Below, in pieces: positions 9,797 to 19,017 of a stretch of 43,687 bases of DNA. The position numbers and the translations under genes were made by a program. Every line of letters begins with the position of its first letter. The first letter of the stretch is position 1. The notes under the pieces were generated by a model, which was not told where the DNA came from, made no database searches, and saw nothing but the letters and a program-made list of their open reading frames with translations. This stretch comes from Bacteroidales bacterium (GTDB lineage: Bacteria > Bacteroidota > Bacteroidia > Bacteroidales > UBA3663): the NCBI GenBank assembly GCA_017548545.1, contig JAFYZW010000026.1, positions 35,440 to 79,126 on the forward strand, read 5' to 3'.

Positions 9797-11926
9797 TTAC
9801 TTGATGAGGTCAGCGCGACCGCCGCACTCCTCGAGTACCTTGCGGGCATTGCCCTTATCTACCTCGGCATAGTGGTGGAACTCCATTGTGGAGCTTGCAC
9901 GACCGGAAGTGATGGTACGAAGGTCTGTTACATATCCGAACATCTCAGCGAGTGGGACGAAGGCCTTTACGACACGTGCACCTGAACGGGTGCTGTCCAT
10001 ACCCTCAACCTGACCACGACGCTTGTTGAGGTCAGAGATGACGTCACCCATTGACTCCTCAGGAGTAACAACCTCCACCTTCATGATAGGTTCGAGGAGG
10101 ATGGGCTGTGCCTTCTCGCAGCATGCCTTAAAGGCAAAGTTGGCAGCGAGCTCAAACGAGAGCTGGTCGGAATCGACGGGATGGAAACTACCGTCCTCAA
10201 GGGTGACTTTCAGCGAGTCAACGGGGAAGCCAGCCAAAACGCCCGACTTCATGGCTGCAGTGAAGCCCTTCTGTACCGATGGGATAAACTCGGCAGGCAC
10301 ATTACCACCCTTGACGATGCTCTCGAACTGAAGTCCGGTAACGCCCTCGTCGGCTGGGCCAACGGTAACGATGATGTCTGCAAACTTGCCACGGCCACCC
10401 GACTGCTTCTTGTAAACCTCGCGATGACGGGTAACGATGCCCTTGATCGACTCCTTGTACGATACCTGTGGACGACCCTGGTTGCATTCAACCTTGAACT
10501 CGCGCTTCAGACGGTCGATGATGATGTCGAGGTGAAGCTCACCCATGCCCGAGATAACAGTCTGACCCGTATCCTCGTTGGTCTTGACGGTGAAGGTCGG
10601 ATCCTCCTCAGCCAGCTTGGCGAGGCCAATGCCGAGCTTGTCAAGATCCTTCTGCGACTTGGGTTCTACGGCGATTCCGATCACTGGATCGGGGAACTCC
10701 ATCGACTCAAGCACTACAGGATTGTTCTCGTCACAAAGGGTATCACCCGTGCGGATGTCCTTGAAGCCTACACCTGCGCCGATGTCGCCGCAACCGATCT
10801 CCTCCATGGGATTCTGGTGGTTGGAGTGCATCTGGAACAGACGGCTGATACGCTCACGCTTGTTCGAACGTGGATTGTAAACGTACGAGCCAGCCTCAAT
10901 GGTGCCTGAATATACGCGGAAGTAGCACAGACGGCCTACGTATGGGTCAGTAGCGATCTTGAATGCGAGGGCCGACATCGGCTCGTCGTAGCTTGGATGA
11001 CGCTCGATCTCCTTCTCGGGATCCTTGGCATCATGACCAACGATAGCTGGAGTATCGACTGGCGAAGGCAGATAACGAACCACGGCATCAAGGAGTGGCT
11101 GAACGCCCTTGTTCTTGAACGACGAACCGCAGAGTACTGGGAACACTTCCTGAGCGATGGTCATCTTGCGAAGTGCAGCATAGATCTCCTCCTTGGTGAT
11201 CGAAGCGGGATCCTCGAAGTACTTCTCCATGAGGGCGTCGTCAAAGTTGGCTACCTGCTCCACGATCTTGTCGCGGTATTCCTGAGCCTCGGCAACGAGG
11301 TCGGCTGGGATCTCGTCAACCTCATACTCGGCACCCATCGTCTCATCGTGCCAGTAGATGGCCTTCATTTCAACAAGGTCAATGATGCCCTTGAAGGTCT
11401 CTTCCGAACCAATAGGGAGCTGGACTGCCAAAGCATTGGCACCAAGCATCTCGTGCATCTGATCGACAACGTCCAGGAAGTTAGCACCCGAACGGTCCAT
11501 CTTGTTGACGTAGGCGATACGAGGCACATTGTACTTCTCGGCCTGACGCCAAACGGTCTCCGACTGAGGCTCAACGCCACCTACAGCGCAGTAGGTTGCC
11601 ACAGCTCCATCGAGGATGCGGAGCGAACGCTCCACCTCAACGGTGAAATCGACGTGGCCTGGAGTATCAATCAGGTTGAACTTATATTTTTCTCCTTGAA
11701 AGTTCCAGTAGGCAGTAGTGGCAGCCGAGGTGATTGTGATGCCGCGCTCCTGCTCCTGAGCCATCCAGTCCATGGTGGCAGAACCGTCGTGCGTCTCACC
11801 AATCTTGTGAGTCTTGCCGGTGTAGAAAAGAATGCGCTCTGAAGTAGTCGTCTTGCCGGCATCGATGTGAGCCATGATGCCGAAGTTACGCGTGTACTTC
11901 AATGCAGCGTCTTTTGGATTTGCCAT
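9797..11926 (-). CDS. fusA: Elongation factor G
   Basis: A 709-residue EF-G, the GTPase that drives translocation on the ribosome. The GTP-binding motifs are seen in order: [14 protein letters not shown] (P loop, about residues 19-32), DTPGHVDF (G3) and NKMDRSGA (G4). Later domains include [18 protein letters not shown] (domain IV start) and a final [12 protein letters not shown] segment ([16 protein letters not shown]). The length is typical. It lies 38 nt after rpsG. Confidence 0.97.
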   Translation of the reverse strand: MANPKDAALKYTRNFGIMAHIDAGKTTTSERILFYTGKTHKIGETHDGSATMDWMAQEQERGITITSAATTAYWNFQGEKYKFNLIDTPGHVDFTVEVERSLRILDGAVATYCAVGGVEPQSETVWRQAEKYNVPRIAYVNKMDRSGANFLDVVDQMHEMLGANALAVQLPIGSEETFKGIIDLVEMKAIYWHDETMGAEYEVDEIPADLVAEAQEYRDKIVEQVANFDDALMEKYFEDPASITKEEIYAALRKMTIAQEVFPVLCGSSFKNKGVQPLLDAVVRYLPSPVDTPAIVGHDAKDPEKEIERHPSYDEPMSALAFKIATDPYVGRLCYFRVYSGTIEAGSYVYNPRSNKRERISRLFQMHSNHQNPMEEIGCGDIGAGVGFKDIRTGDTLCDENNPVVLESMEFPDPVIGIAVEPKSQKDLDKLGIGLAKLAEEDPTFTVKTNEDTGQTVISGMGELHLDIIIDRLKREFKVECNQGRPQVSYKESIKGIVTRHREVYKKQSGGRGKFADIIVTVGPADEGVTGLQFESIVKGGNVPAEFIPSVQKGFTAAMKSGVLAGFPVDSLKVTLEDGSFHPVDSDQLSFELAANFAFKACCEKAQPILLEPIMKVEVVTPEESMGDVISDLNKRRGQVEGMDSTRSGARVVKAFVPLAEMFGYVTDLRTITSGRASSTMEFHHYAEVDKGNARKVLEECGGRADLIK

Positions 11927-11964
11927 ATTATATAATAAAAATAAAATATGTATGAAGACTCTGT

Positions 11965-12444
11965 TTAGAACTTGAAGTGGGCGAATGCACGGTTGGCCTC
12001 AGCCATCTTGTGCATGTCCTCCTTGCGCTTGAATGCGCCACCCTGCTCGTTGTAAGCATCCATGATCTCGGCGGCGAGCTTGTCAGCCATGGTCTTGCCA
12101 CCGCGCTTGCGGCTGTAGATGATCATGTTCTTCATCGAGATCGACTCCTTACGGTCGGGACGGATCTCAGTAGGAACCTGATAGGTGGCACCACCGATAC
12201 GTGTTGACTTAACCTCGACGAGTGGGGTGATGTTGTCGAGAGCCTTCTTCCACACCTCAAGGGCGCTGATGCCCTCCTTCTCGGCCATCTTCTTGCCGAC
12301 GATTTCCATTGCGGTGTAGAAAATAGTGAACGCAATGCTCTTCTTGCCATCATACATCAGATGGTTGACGAACTTGGTTACCTTAACTTCGCTGAAGACA
12401 GGATCCGGAAGGATAACTCTCTTCTTCGGCTTTGCTTTTCTCAT
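11965..12444 (-). CDS. rpsG: 30S ribosomal protein S7
   Basis: A 159-residue S7, the organiser of the 30S head. The ATG at 12444 gives [20 protein letters not shown], the family amino terminus in Bacteroidota; the upstream ATG at 12495 would add 17 unrelated residues and is rejected. The core [19 protein letters not shown] and the segment [20 protein letters not shown] are clear. Confidence 0.96.
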   Translation of the reverse strand: MRKAKPKKRVILPDPVFSEVKVTKFVNHLMYDGKKSIAFTIFYTAMEIVGKKMAEKEGISALEVWKKALDNITPLVEVKSTRIGGATYQVPTEIRPDRKESISMKNMIIYSRKRGGKTMADKLAAEIMDAYNEQGGAFKRKEDMHKMAEANRAFAHFKF

Positions 12445-12610
12445 TTCGTTTTGATTGTTTAATGTTTGGTTGTTTCTCTTGCTGGGAATCTTCATCCTTG
12501 CCTATCACGCTTGGTCCATCACTGGGTTTATGCGGGCGGGATTACTCAACCTTTAAGAGCCTTTACCAACTTGTGTAAAAGGTTTGAAACTTGTTTTCTC
12601 TCTGCGCAGA

Positions 12611-13006
12611 TTACTTCTTCTTTGGAGCTGCACCAGCCTTAGGACGCTTGGCACCGTACTTCGAACGACGCTGTGTACGACCATTTACGCCAGCGGTATC
12701 CAACGTGCCGCGCACAATGTGATAACGTACACCTGGAAGGTCTTTCACACGACCGCCACGTACCATGACGATGGAGTGCTCCTGAAGGTTGTGACCCTCG
12801 CCTGGGATGTAGGCATTTACTTCCTTGCCGTTAGTCAAACGTACACGTGCCACCTTACGCATAGCAGAATTAGGTTTCTTAGGAGTAGTGGTGTAAACAC
12901 GAGTACAAACGCCACGACGCTGTGGGCATGATGCCAGGGCCGGTGACTTGCTCTTGTCTTCCAGAACTACGCGACCTTTTCTTACTAACTGTTGAATAGT
13001 AGGCAT
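12611..13006 (-). CDS. rpsL: 30S ribosomal protein S12
   Basis: A 131-residue S12 of the decoding site. Both loops where streptomycin-resistance changes occur look wild type: [16 protein letters not shown] and [14 protein letters not shown] keep the key lysines. The EGHNLQEHS motif is intact. It is the first gene of the superoperon, about 90 nt downstream of a consensus promoter. Confidence 0.97.
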   Translation of the reverse strand: MPTIQQLVRKGRVVLEDKSKSPALASCPQRRGVCTRVYTTTPKKPNSAMRKVARVRLTNGKEVNAYIPGEGHNLQEHSIVMVRGGRVKDLPGVRYHIVRGTLDTAGVNGRTQRRSKYGAKRPKAGAAPKKK

Positions 13007-13104
13007 TTTGTTTTTACTTTTAGACGATAATTTGTTTGTTTAACTCTCATGCAAAATCCGTTCACCTCGGGCTCTCATAGCCCTCGCGTGCGATTTAGCG
13101 GGTG

Positions 13105-13134
13105 CAAAGGTATAAAATATTATTTAAATAACAA
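13105..13134 (-). promoter_or_regulatory. Promoter of the str-S10-spc superoperon
   Basis: On the minus strand a -33 TTG (13132-13134) is followed after 19 nt by TACCTTTG (13105-13112), matching the Bacteroidota consensus TTG/TAnnTTTG. It reads toward rpsL. A 5-bp hairpin, GGGCT-ctcat-AGCCC (13069-13083), lies in the leader. Confidence 0.8.
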
Positions 13135-13426
13135 TGGATTGCACATCAATTTCTTTAAAACTTTTTCACTTTTCGGCATATTCGGCATATCCACATGGCA
13201 ATTTTCGAGGGTGAAATCGCCAAAATGCCCAAATTCCGGACACGCTAACTCGTTCAAATTGAGTTTAAAAGCACGGCTTTTTCGCCCCATTTCCCCAGCA
13301 GTTTTTCCACGTCTTGACATGAGGATTTTTCTTCGTCTTCTGGTCAAAAAAGGGGTCTCGCCGATAGCACAATACACAAAAATGACAAGCATGAGTTCGG
13401 ATTTTTGCAGATTTTTGTCATAAAAG

Positions 13427-13457
13427 TTGCAAACATGCAAAAAATACCCTATCTTTG
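13427..13457 (+). promoter_or_regulatory. Promoter for the glycan-binding domain gene
   Basis: TTG (13427-13429), a 20-nt spacer and TATCTTTG (13450-13457) match the Bacteroidota promoter consensus. The ATG of the gene follows 62 nt downstream. The 300 nt between this promoter and the rpsL promoter hold no supported gene. Confidence 0.75.
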
Positions 13458-13519
13458 CCCTCGAAATTAGAAGCGGCTTACGCTTCATCACCATCAACGA
13501 AACTTAAAACATTGTTCCC

Positions 13520-14296
13520 ATGAAGAAGGTTTTCCTTTCTGCACTCCTCCTGATGACGAATGTCGCCTTACTCAAGGCCCAGGACATCAGTACCATTACC
13601 ATGCCTATCGATAAGGACCTCTATCCCACCAAAGGCGAATTCCACGACTTCTCACCCAGGGCTATTCAGGAATTCAACGACCGTGCGGCGAATTACGAGA
13701 AGATGGTCGCGAAGTATGAGGCTGGCGAAATCACGCAAGAGCAACTCGAAGCTGTCGAATACGACGACACCCTTGCCGACATCTACGACATCCTCGGCGG
13801 CGGCTGCAGCTTCTATTGTGGCTGCCAGTACGACACCGTCTTTGCTTCGTCGTCCCTTCGATCCCAAGGCCAGTTCAGCTACGATGCCAACAATGCCGCC
13901 GACCTCAGCTACGAATCCGCATGGGTAGAGGGCAAAGCCGGCAATGGCATTGGCGAGTGGATCGAATATCAGGTTCCCGCCAACAATCCGCGCATCACCA
14001 CGATAATAGTCTGCAACGGATATTACCGCACCCGTCAGGCATGGGAGCAGAACGGCCGTGTCAAGAAATTGGAGGTCACCATCAACGGGCAGAAGTTCAC
14101 CACGTTGCATCTCGACGACGTCTATGCTGATCAGTATTTCGACGTGGGAGAAATCGGCTGGAACCGCAAGGAAGGCACCGAACCAGGCACCGAGCCTATC
14201 CGTATCCGATTCACTATCCTCGAAGTCTATCCCGGAACGAAGTACGACGACACAGCCATCACCGAAATCTATTTCGATGGCATAGATGTCCATTGA
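13520..14296 (+). CDS. Secreted protein with NADase-type glycan-binding domain
   Basis: A 258-residue exported protein. Residues 1-20 form a signal peptide (MKKVFLSALLLMTNVALLKA). Residues 21-107 are a variable linker with no recognised fold, including the cysteine-rich GGGCSFYCGCQYD. Residues 108-258 match the discoidin-like domain found beside bacterial NAD glycohydrolases: SAWVEGKAGNGIGEWI, IIVCNGYYRTRQAWEQNGRV, and the final EVYPGTKYDDTAITEIYF. The family is thought to bind glycans or protein surfaces; no NADase domain is present, so this is the binding module alone. It has its own promoter and a strong downstream hairpin. The function is inferred from the domain only. Confidence 0.85.
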   Translation: MKKVFLSALLLMTNVALLKAQDISTITMPIDKDLYPTKGEFHDFSPRAIQEFNDRAANYEKMVAKYEAGEITQEQLEAVEYDDTLADIYDILGGGCSFYCGCQYDTVFASSSLRSQGQFSYDANNAADLSYESAWVEGKAGNGIGEWIEYQVPANNPRITTIIVCNGYYRTRQAWEQNGRVKKLEVTINGQKFTTLHLDDVYADQYFDVGEIGWNRKEGTEPGTEPIRIRFTILEVYPGTKYDDTAITEIYFDGIDVH

Positions 14297-14342
14297 TCAC
14301 ATCAATCTACCACTCAAACCCGACAGCAAGAGCTAACGAACA

Positions 14343-14376
14343 GCGCCCCAGCATTCCTAACGGAACACTGGGGCGC
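14343..14376. terminator. Terminator hairpin, probably bidirectional
   Basis: The arms GCGCCCCAG (14343-14351) and CTGGGGCGC (14368-14376) pair perfectly over 9 bp, with an inner TTCC-taac-GGAA stem. The hairpin lies 46 nt after the upstream gene and 48 nt before the end of the convergent gene at 14425, and could serve both. T-rich stretches follow on the plus side (TTCTTCAAT and TTGTTTTT). Confidence 0.75.
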
Positions 14377-14424
14377 TTCTTCAATATAAAAATTGTTTTT
14401 ACTAATTAAGAGACACTTGATTGA

Positions 14425-14823
14425 TTACTTGCTAGCAAGCGATTCCTCCTTGAGCAGGGTATCCAGACCCTTGTTCTTCAGCGAGTTGTTCATCAGAGCA
14501 AGGTACTTGCGATACTGCTTGTCATCAAGGAATTTGTGGGCGTATGCGAGGTTGATGTTAAGCGCTTTCTGCATACGAGCGCCTCGCTTCTCCTCCTTTG
14601 TGCGCTCCAGACGCTTGATCGAATAACCAAAGTTCTCCGAAGCATACTCCATCACCTCTATCTGCTCCTGAGTGAGGTCCAGATAACGTGACAAAGAACG
14701 CATATTTATATTGAAATCGTAGCTGATAGGAGTTACGTTGTTTACAGTTTCAACCTTCTCCTGAGCATTTATGTTTGCAGCGGCCATCATGATGGCTGCA
14801 ACTGCGATAATCATCTTTTTCAT
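14425..14823 (-). CDS. Small exported helical protein of unknown function
   Basis: A 132-residue protein with a clear signal peptide (MKKMIIAVAAIMMAAANINA, cleavage before QEK). The mature part looks mostly helical and contains LDLTQEQIEVMEYAS, which resembles the LTxxQ motif of Spy-like periplasmic proteins; this likeness is weak. I do not recognise a named family. It probably forms a transcript with the 27-aa membrane mini-gene just upstream. The likely promoter is at 15074-15102. Confidence 0.8.
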   Translation of the reverse strand: MKKMIIAVAAIMMAAANINAQEKVETVNNVTPISYDFNINMRSLSRYLDLTQEQIEVMEYASENFGYSIKRLERTKEEKRGARMQKALNINLAYAHKFLDDKQYRKYLALMNNSLKNKGLDTLLKEESLASK

Positions 14824-14887
14824 AATTAATTTCTAATACCTTAAATAAGTTAAACAATAATAGTAAATAGTAAATAAAGTGACTCAA

Positions 14888-14971
14888 TTAGAACACAATT
14901 GATAAAAACAGCCAAGTCAGCAGCAGATACACTGCCATTGTGGCACCCATTGAAATAAAAAGATTTTTCAT
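14888..14971 (-). CDS. 27-residue hydrophobic small protein
   Basis: Reading leftward from the ATG at 14971 gives MKNLFISMGATMAVYLLLTW followed by LFLSIVF and a TAA at 14888. This is almost one transmembrane helix with a positively charged start, similar in style to known membrane mini-proteins. AAAGGT lies just upstream of the ATG. It falls between a consensus-like promoter (15074) and the exported protein gene at 14823, in the same direction. The product has not been shown to exist; the call rests on composition and context. Confidence 0.45.
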   Translation of the reverse strand: MKNLFISMGATMAVYLLLTWLFLSIVF

Positions 14972-15073
14972 ACCTTTAATAATTTTTTTAATTGTTAAAA
15001 TAAAAAGCAATTAATTAACGCGATAAAAGTAGTTTTGTTTCTTTTTTGTAGTTTCTTTTGTCTTTTGACGCTG

Positions 15074-15102
15074 CAAAGGTAGGGGGTTTTTCGTTCACTC
15101 AA
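15074..15102 (-). promoter_or_regulatory. Promoter for the small membrane/exported protein pair
   Basis: TACCTTTG (15074-15081 on the minus strand) is a perfect -7 element. A TTG lies 18 nt upstream (15100-15102), with another at 22 nt. It reads toward the genes at 14971 and 14823, leaving a leader of about 100 nt before the mini-gene. Confidence 0.6.
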
Positions 15103-15213
15103 TCAAAAAACACCCAAAATCGTGCAATCGGTTGCTCAAGCACCCCCTTTTTGGGCAAAAATGATAGTTTCGATTGACAAAATAAACATTCGAAATTGGA
15201 AAATAGACACAAG

Positions 15214-15256
15214 AAGAGTGCTCTTCCCTGAAAAAATGAAAGTGAAGAGCTCTCTT
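15214..15256 (-). terminator. Terminator-like hairpin after the GH115 gene
   Basis: AAGAG-T-GCTCTTC (15214-15226) and GAAGAGC-T-CTCTT (15244-15256) pair over 12 bp with one T:T mismatch. It lies 21 nt past the stop of the GH115 gene, the last gene of the enzyme operon. The rest of the 15103-15276 stretch holds nothing else I can support. Confidence 0.55.
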
Positions 15257-15276
15257 TTAAAATAATGAGTAAGCAA

Positions 15277-17607
15277 TTATCGTATGAAAATCTGATCCAC
15301 CACGATGCCTTCGTAAGGTGTTTTAAGCATCAAAGTATGCTTTTCCCCACGTTTGATGGCAAAAGTATGCATCTTTACTGCCTGGTTGTTCAGAACATTC
15401 TCCTTCCACTCCTCGCTACGTCCTTCCGTACGATAGTTCACGATGGCGGCATCCCTCTGGTCCAATGTCACTTCCAACTCCGCATGTTTCCCATCTACAG
15501 GATGCGAAGGGAGGAGGTGAAGCTCCACGACCATCGAATCGACGTCCTGCGGGACAACGAACTCATAGCTTACTGCCTCATTGGGCACGAGTTGGATGGC
15601 GCCACTCTCATATCCAAGTGCTTCGCAAGCCAGGTAATTGCCTCGGCCATCCACGCCGTTCCACTTTTCCCTCCAAGTCATGTCCTCAGTCAAAGGCGCA
15701 TCCGTTGTCGAACGCGATACTCGGTCGAAGACGCTTAGTGATCGTGGCATGAAGTCCATCATCTTTCTCCACTTGCCTTCATTATAAATACCCGCATTGT
15801 ACGCGCGCGCAAGGCTCGAAATACTATCGTAGGCGGCATCGCTCTGTTCCCACCCCATCAAGCCATGTCGCGCAAATTGGGCATAGAGCAGTTTGCGATT
15901 CATCTGGTCGGCTGCCTGCACCGGATACTTCACAAGCTGGAAGAAGGCATCCTTATGGTCGGCAGAAATCCTCTTGTCTATATCCTCTGCCTTGTTTGAG
16001 AGCATCCGATAATCAGCCAGACGCTGATCTATGTAGTTCCGACTCCATGGCAGGTCGCGCACCGTGCTCCAATAGCGTTTATCTGCTTCCTCCGTCCGAG
16101 TATTTCCCATGAATTCCGGTTTGCGGACAAACGCCAACCGATACGACTCCTCCATCACGAGCTGTATCTCATGAGCCAAGACTTCACCGAACTCACGGGC
16201 ATAGAACTGCCTTTCGTGGGCCTTTACGCCCATCTTGTTTACCTTATCGATGTTCCAGGCCATGTCCATGAAGAGCTCTGTCTGATATTCTGCCGGCTTG
16301 ATGTCGCCCACATTGAGAATCCATATCTTTCGGATGCCTTTGTCGTAGGCCAGCCTCATCTGCTGATAAAGCAGACCTGGGCTGAAGGTTCCAAGCCAAA
16401 GATAGTCGTGCGGACGTCCCCAATAAGAAACGTGGTAATAGATACCGTTGCCTCCTGCTCGTGCAGCCTCTGCCTCGGTCGGGAAATGACGGATATATCC
16501 ATAATTGTCGTCACACCACATCAGGCAAACGTCGTCAGGCACCACCAGTCCCGCATTATAGACATCGAGCACCTCCTTGTAGGGGATGAACACTTGCGGC
16601 ACCGCGCTTACATCGTTGTTGACATACTGTGCCAGGAGTTTGCGCTGGTCCTCGAAAACCTTGGTCAGCACCGTCTTCTGCTCTTCGACAGTCTTTGCTC
16701 CCTGCATGGCGCCATCATGCACGCCACGCATGCCAATGGTATAGAGTATCTCCTGGTCCTTCACTTCCCGCAAACGTTCCTCCCAGAAGCGATAGACTTC
16801 CGTTGCATTGTGCACATAGTCATAGTCGCCCTTTCCCCTTCGGCTCCACTCCCCTGCTGCACTGCAGGCCATCGGTTCGCAATGGCTGCCGCCTATATAG
16901 ATGCCGTAGCGCGCAGCTGTCTCGCGGTTGCCAGGTACAAGGAAGAACGGTACCGTGCACTCGTGCATCGCTGGCCAGATGGTGTTGGCGCGCAGTCTCA
17001 GCAGCAGTTCGAAGACTCGGGCATAGGTCTTCGGACCAATCCGTCCAGGCTCGTCTGTTGGCTCATAGGTATGTGTGCTCCACGGCATCAGTCCCCAATC
17101 CTCGTCGTTGATGAAGATGCCACGGAAAGGCACATCGGGCGCCATCTCGATCTTTGTACCTTCTGCGATGCGAAGATCTTCCCGTGCCCTCGGGGTGACA
17201 TCAGCCCACCACTCCCAAGGCGAAACGCCCAACTGGCGTGACAACTCCAGCAGACCAAAGGCAATGCCATGGGGATCTGAGGCGTTCAGTATCAGCTTGC
17301 CCTCCTTGACCTCCAGACGGAAATGCTCCCAGCCATCGAGTGCTTCGTCGCCCATCACGATGGCATGCCCCTGAGCTGCATTGCTGTCGAGGGCAGCAAC
17401 AATACGCAAGTCTGCATCGAGCACAGCATCAAAATCATGAGCCAGCATCTCCAACGCAGTCTTCACTACGGGTTCCGCATGGGTTGTATCGCACTGGAGA
17501 TAGATGGGTTCACCCTGATTCGCCACGAAGCCTTGACGCGACCCTTTGTCGCAAGCGGTTAGCAAGCCAAGGACAATAAGCATCCAAAAAGGAAATGTGT
17601 GCTTCAT
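15277..17607 (-). CDS. GH115 alpha-glucuronidase lipoprotein
   Basis: A 776-residue member of glycoside hydrolase family 115, whose known members remove (4-O-methyl-)glucuronic acid from xylan and related side chains. A lipoprotein signal ends in LTAC with Cys19, so it is probably anchored to a membrane. The amino-terminal domain (about 25-160) is followed by the catalytic barrel with FRGIFINDEDWG, LRANTIWPAMHECT, GIYIGGSHCEPM, GMRGVHDGAM, PYKEVLDVYNAGL, WCDDNYGYIRH and YYHVSYWGRPHDYLWL. A helical region and a carboxy-terminal beta domain complete it. It is the last gene of the four-gene operon, 10 nt after GH28. The exact substrate (xylan or pectic side chain) is not decided by sequence. Confidence 0.9.
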   Translation of the reverse strand: MKHTFPFWMLIVLGLLTACDKGSRQGFVANQGEPIYLQCDTTHAEPVVKTALEMLAHDFDAVLDADLRIVAALDSNAAQGHAIVMGDEALDGWEHFRLEVKEGKLILNASDPHGIAFGLLELSRQLGVSPWEWWADVTPRAREDLRIAEGTKIEMAPDVPFRGIFINDEDWGLMPWSTHTYEPTDEPGRIGPKTYARVFELLLRLRANTIWPAMHECTVPFFLVPGNRETAARYGIYIGGSHCEPMACSAAGEWSRRGKGDYDYVHNATEVYRFWEERLREVKDQEILYTIGMRGVHDGAMQGAKTVEEQKTVLTKVFEDQRKLLAQYVNNDVSAVPQVFIPYKEVLDVYNAGLVVPDDVCLMWCDDNYGYIRHFPTEAEAARAGGNGIYYHVSYWGRPHDYLWLGTFSPGLLYQQMRLAYDKGIRKIWILNVGDIKPAEYQTELFMDMAWNIDKVNKMGVKAHERQFYAREFGEVLAHEIQLVMEESYRLAFVRKPEFMGNTRTEEADKRYWSTVRDLPWSRNYIDQRLADYRMLSNKAEDIDKRISADHKDAFFQLVKYPVQAADQMNRKLLYAQFARHGLMGWEQSDAAYDSISSLARAYNAGIYNEGKWRKMMDFMPRSLSVFDRVSRSTTDAPLTEDMTWREKWNGVDGRGNYLACEALGYESGAIQLVPNEAVSYEFVVPQDVDSMVVELHLLPSHPVDGKHAELEVTLDQRDAAIVNYRTEGRSEEWKENVLNNQAVKMHTFAIKRGEKHTLMLKTPYEGIVVDQIFIR

Positions 17608-17617
17608 ATTACTATTA

Positions 17618-19006
17618 TCAATACTTTTTTCTTAAAATGCCGTCCCTCGAAGTGACAAAGTCAGCATTTCGGATCGAAACATTTTCTACATTATTTATAT
17701 TAGTAGCATATTTGGTCACCAGGCCCACCTTGAAATCTGCAATCTCCACATTTCTGATTGGGAGATGCTCGTCGCCATTCAAGTCGATAGCAATACCAAC
17801 CGAATCACATTCCAGATTTCTGATATGCAATCCGTCAATTTCAGTATATACGGTGTCATAGTCGGGCAAGTTGCGCCATTGATAGAGCACATCCGTATCG
17901 ACGGCAACGAGTCGCTGGGCCGACCTCACCTGAGCATTCTCCATGTAGATGTTCTTTACGAAACCGCCGCGACGATGGTTGGTCTTCACATAGAACACAG
18001 CCTTCACATCGCCCACGGCACGGCAGTCGTGCATCCACACGTTCCGTACGCCTCCCGACATCTCCGAACCGATGCCGAGCAGTACATGCCCATCTTCAAC
18101 CAAGCAATTCCTCACCACGATATTCTCGGTTGGCTTGTTCAGTCGCCATGCGTCTTGATTGCGTCCTGCCTTGATCACCACTGCATCATCGCCTTGGTTG
18201 AAATGGCAGTTCTCGACCAACAGGTTGCTGGTCATGTCGATGTCGATGCCATCGTTGTTGTGCCCATGGGCATATACGTCAAGTCCGCGCACCACACCCT
18301 CGTCACACATATAGAGATGGATAGTCCAGAAGGGGCTCTCGCGTATCCTGAAGTCTTCGAGCACTATGTTGCGACAGCGGTTGAACTGTATCAGATGCGG
18401 TCGCATGTTGCTCTCCTGAAGGTCGGTCAGCAGTCGTTCCTCCACAGGCACCAGCTCCGAACACCAGCGATAGAGTTCCTGCGTGGCCCGACGATGTGCC
18501 TCGGGGCGTGCAAACCACACCTTCCATTGGTTCATCTTCGGCGCTAACGTTCCAGTGCCAGAGATCTTGATATTCTTGCACTCGTAGGCATAAACCAAAG
18601 GCGAATAGTTATAGCACTCCACACCCTCCCATGTCGTAAACACCGCTGGCAGATAGTCAGCAGGATTGTCGGAGAAGACCAGTTCAGCCCCCTCTTCGAG
18701 GTGCAAATCCACATTATCCATCAGATGTATCGGACCCGTTAGCCATTCTCCAGCCGGAACGACGACATGTCCACCGCCCGCCTTGTTGCACGCCCTGATG
18801 GCTTTTGCGATGGCTTTCGTGTTCATGGTCTTGCCATCGGCCTTTGCCCCATACTTGCTGATATTGAAATCCCTGTTCGGATAGACATACTCATGGATAG
18901 GATTCATCTCGAAGGGCACATCCGCAATCTCAATGGCCTCATACTCCTGTGCCCAGCACCAGGTAAAAGACAATATGGAGAAAAGTAGTAATGTCAATCT
19001 TTTCAT
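17618..19006 (-). CDS. GH28 polygalacturonase-like glycoside hydrolase
   Basis: A 462-residue exported family 28 enzyme (signal peptide MKRLTLLLFSILSFTWCWAQ). It has the right-handed beta-helix family layout: FNISKYGAKADGKTMNTKAI near the start, then the catalytic motifs NNDGIDID (near residue 250), QGDDAVVIKAG (near 270), GHVLLGIGSEMSGG (near 305) and KTNHRRGG (near 340). The carboxylates of the NxD and DD motifs are present. The GHG motif reads GHV, as in some exo-acting members. It most likely cleaves galacturonic acid linkages in pectin. It lies between a GH43 and GH115 with 11- and 10-nt gaps. Confidence 0.9.
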   Translation of the reverse strand: MKRLTLLLFSILSFTWCWAQEYEAIEIADVPFEMNPIHEYVYPNRDFNISKYGAKADGKTMNTKAIAKAIRACNKAGGGHVVVPAGEWLTGPIHLMDNVDLHLEEGAELVFSDNPADYLPAVFTTWEGVECYNYSPLVYAYECKNIKISGTGTLAPKMNQWKVWFARPEAHRRATQELYRWCSELVPVEERLLTDLQESNMRPHLIQFNRCRNIVLEDFRIRESPFWTIHLYMCDEGVVRGLDVYAHGHNNDGIDIDMTSNLLVENCHFNQGDDAVVIKAGRNQDAWRLNKPTENIVVRNCLVEDGHVLLGIGSEMSGGVRNVWMHDCRAVGDVKAVFYVKTNHRRGGFVKNIYMENAQVRSAQRLVAVDTDVLYQWRNLPDYDTVYTEIDGLHIRNLECDSVGIAIDLNGDEHLPIRNVEIADFKVGLVTKYATNINNVENVSIRNADFVTSRDGILRKKY

Positions 19007-19017
19007 TTCAAATTACA

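Noticed and set aside
13120..13497. 125-residue minus-strand frame between rpsL and the glycan-binding gene
   Set aside because: It overlaps both the rpsL promoter and the divergent promoter at 13427 and has no recognisable domain.
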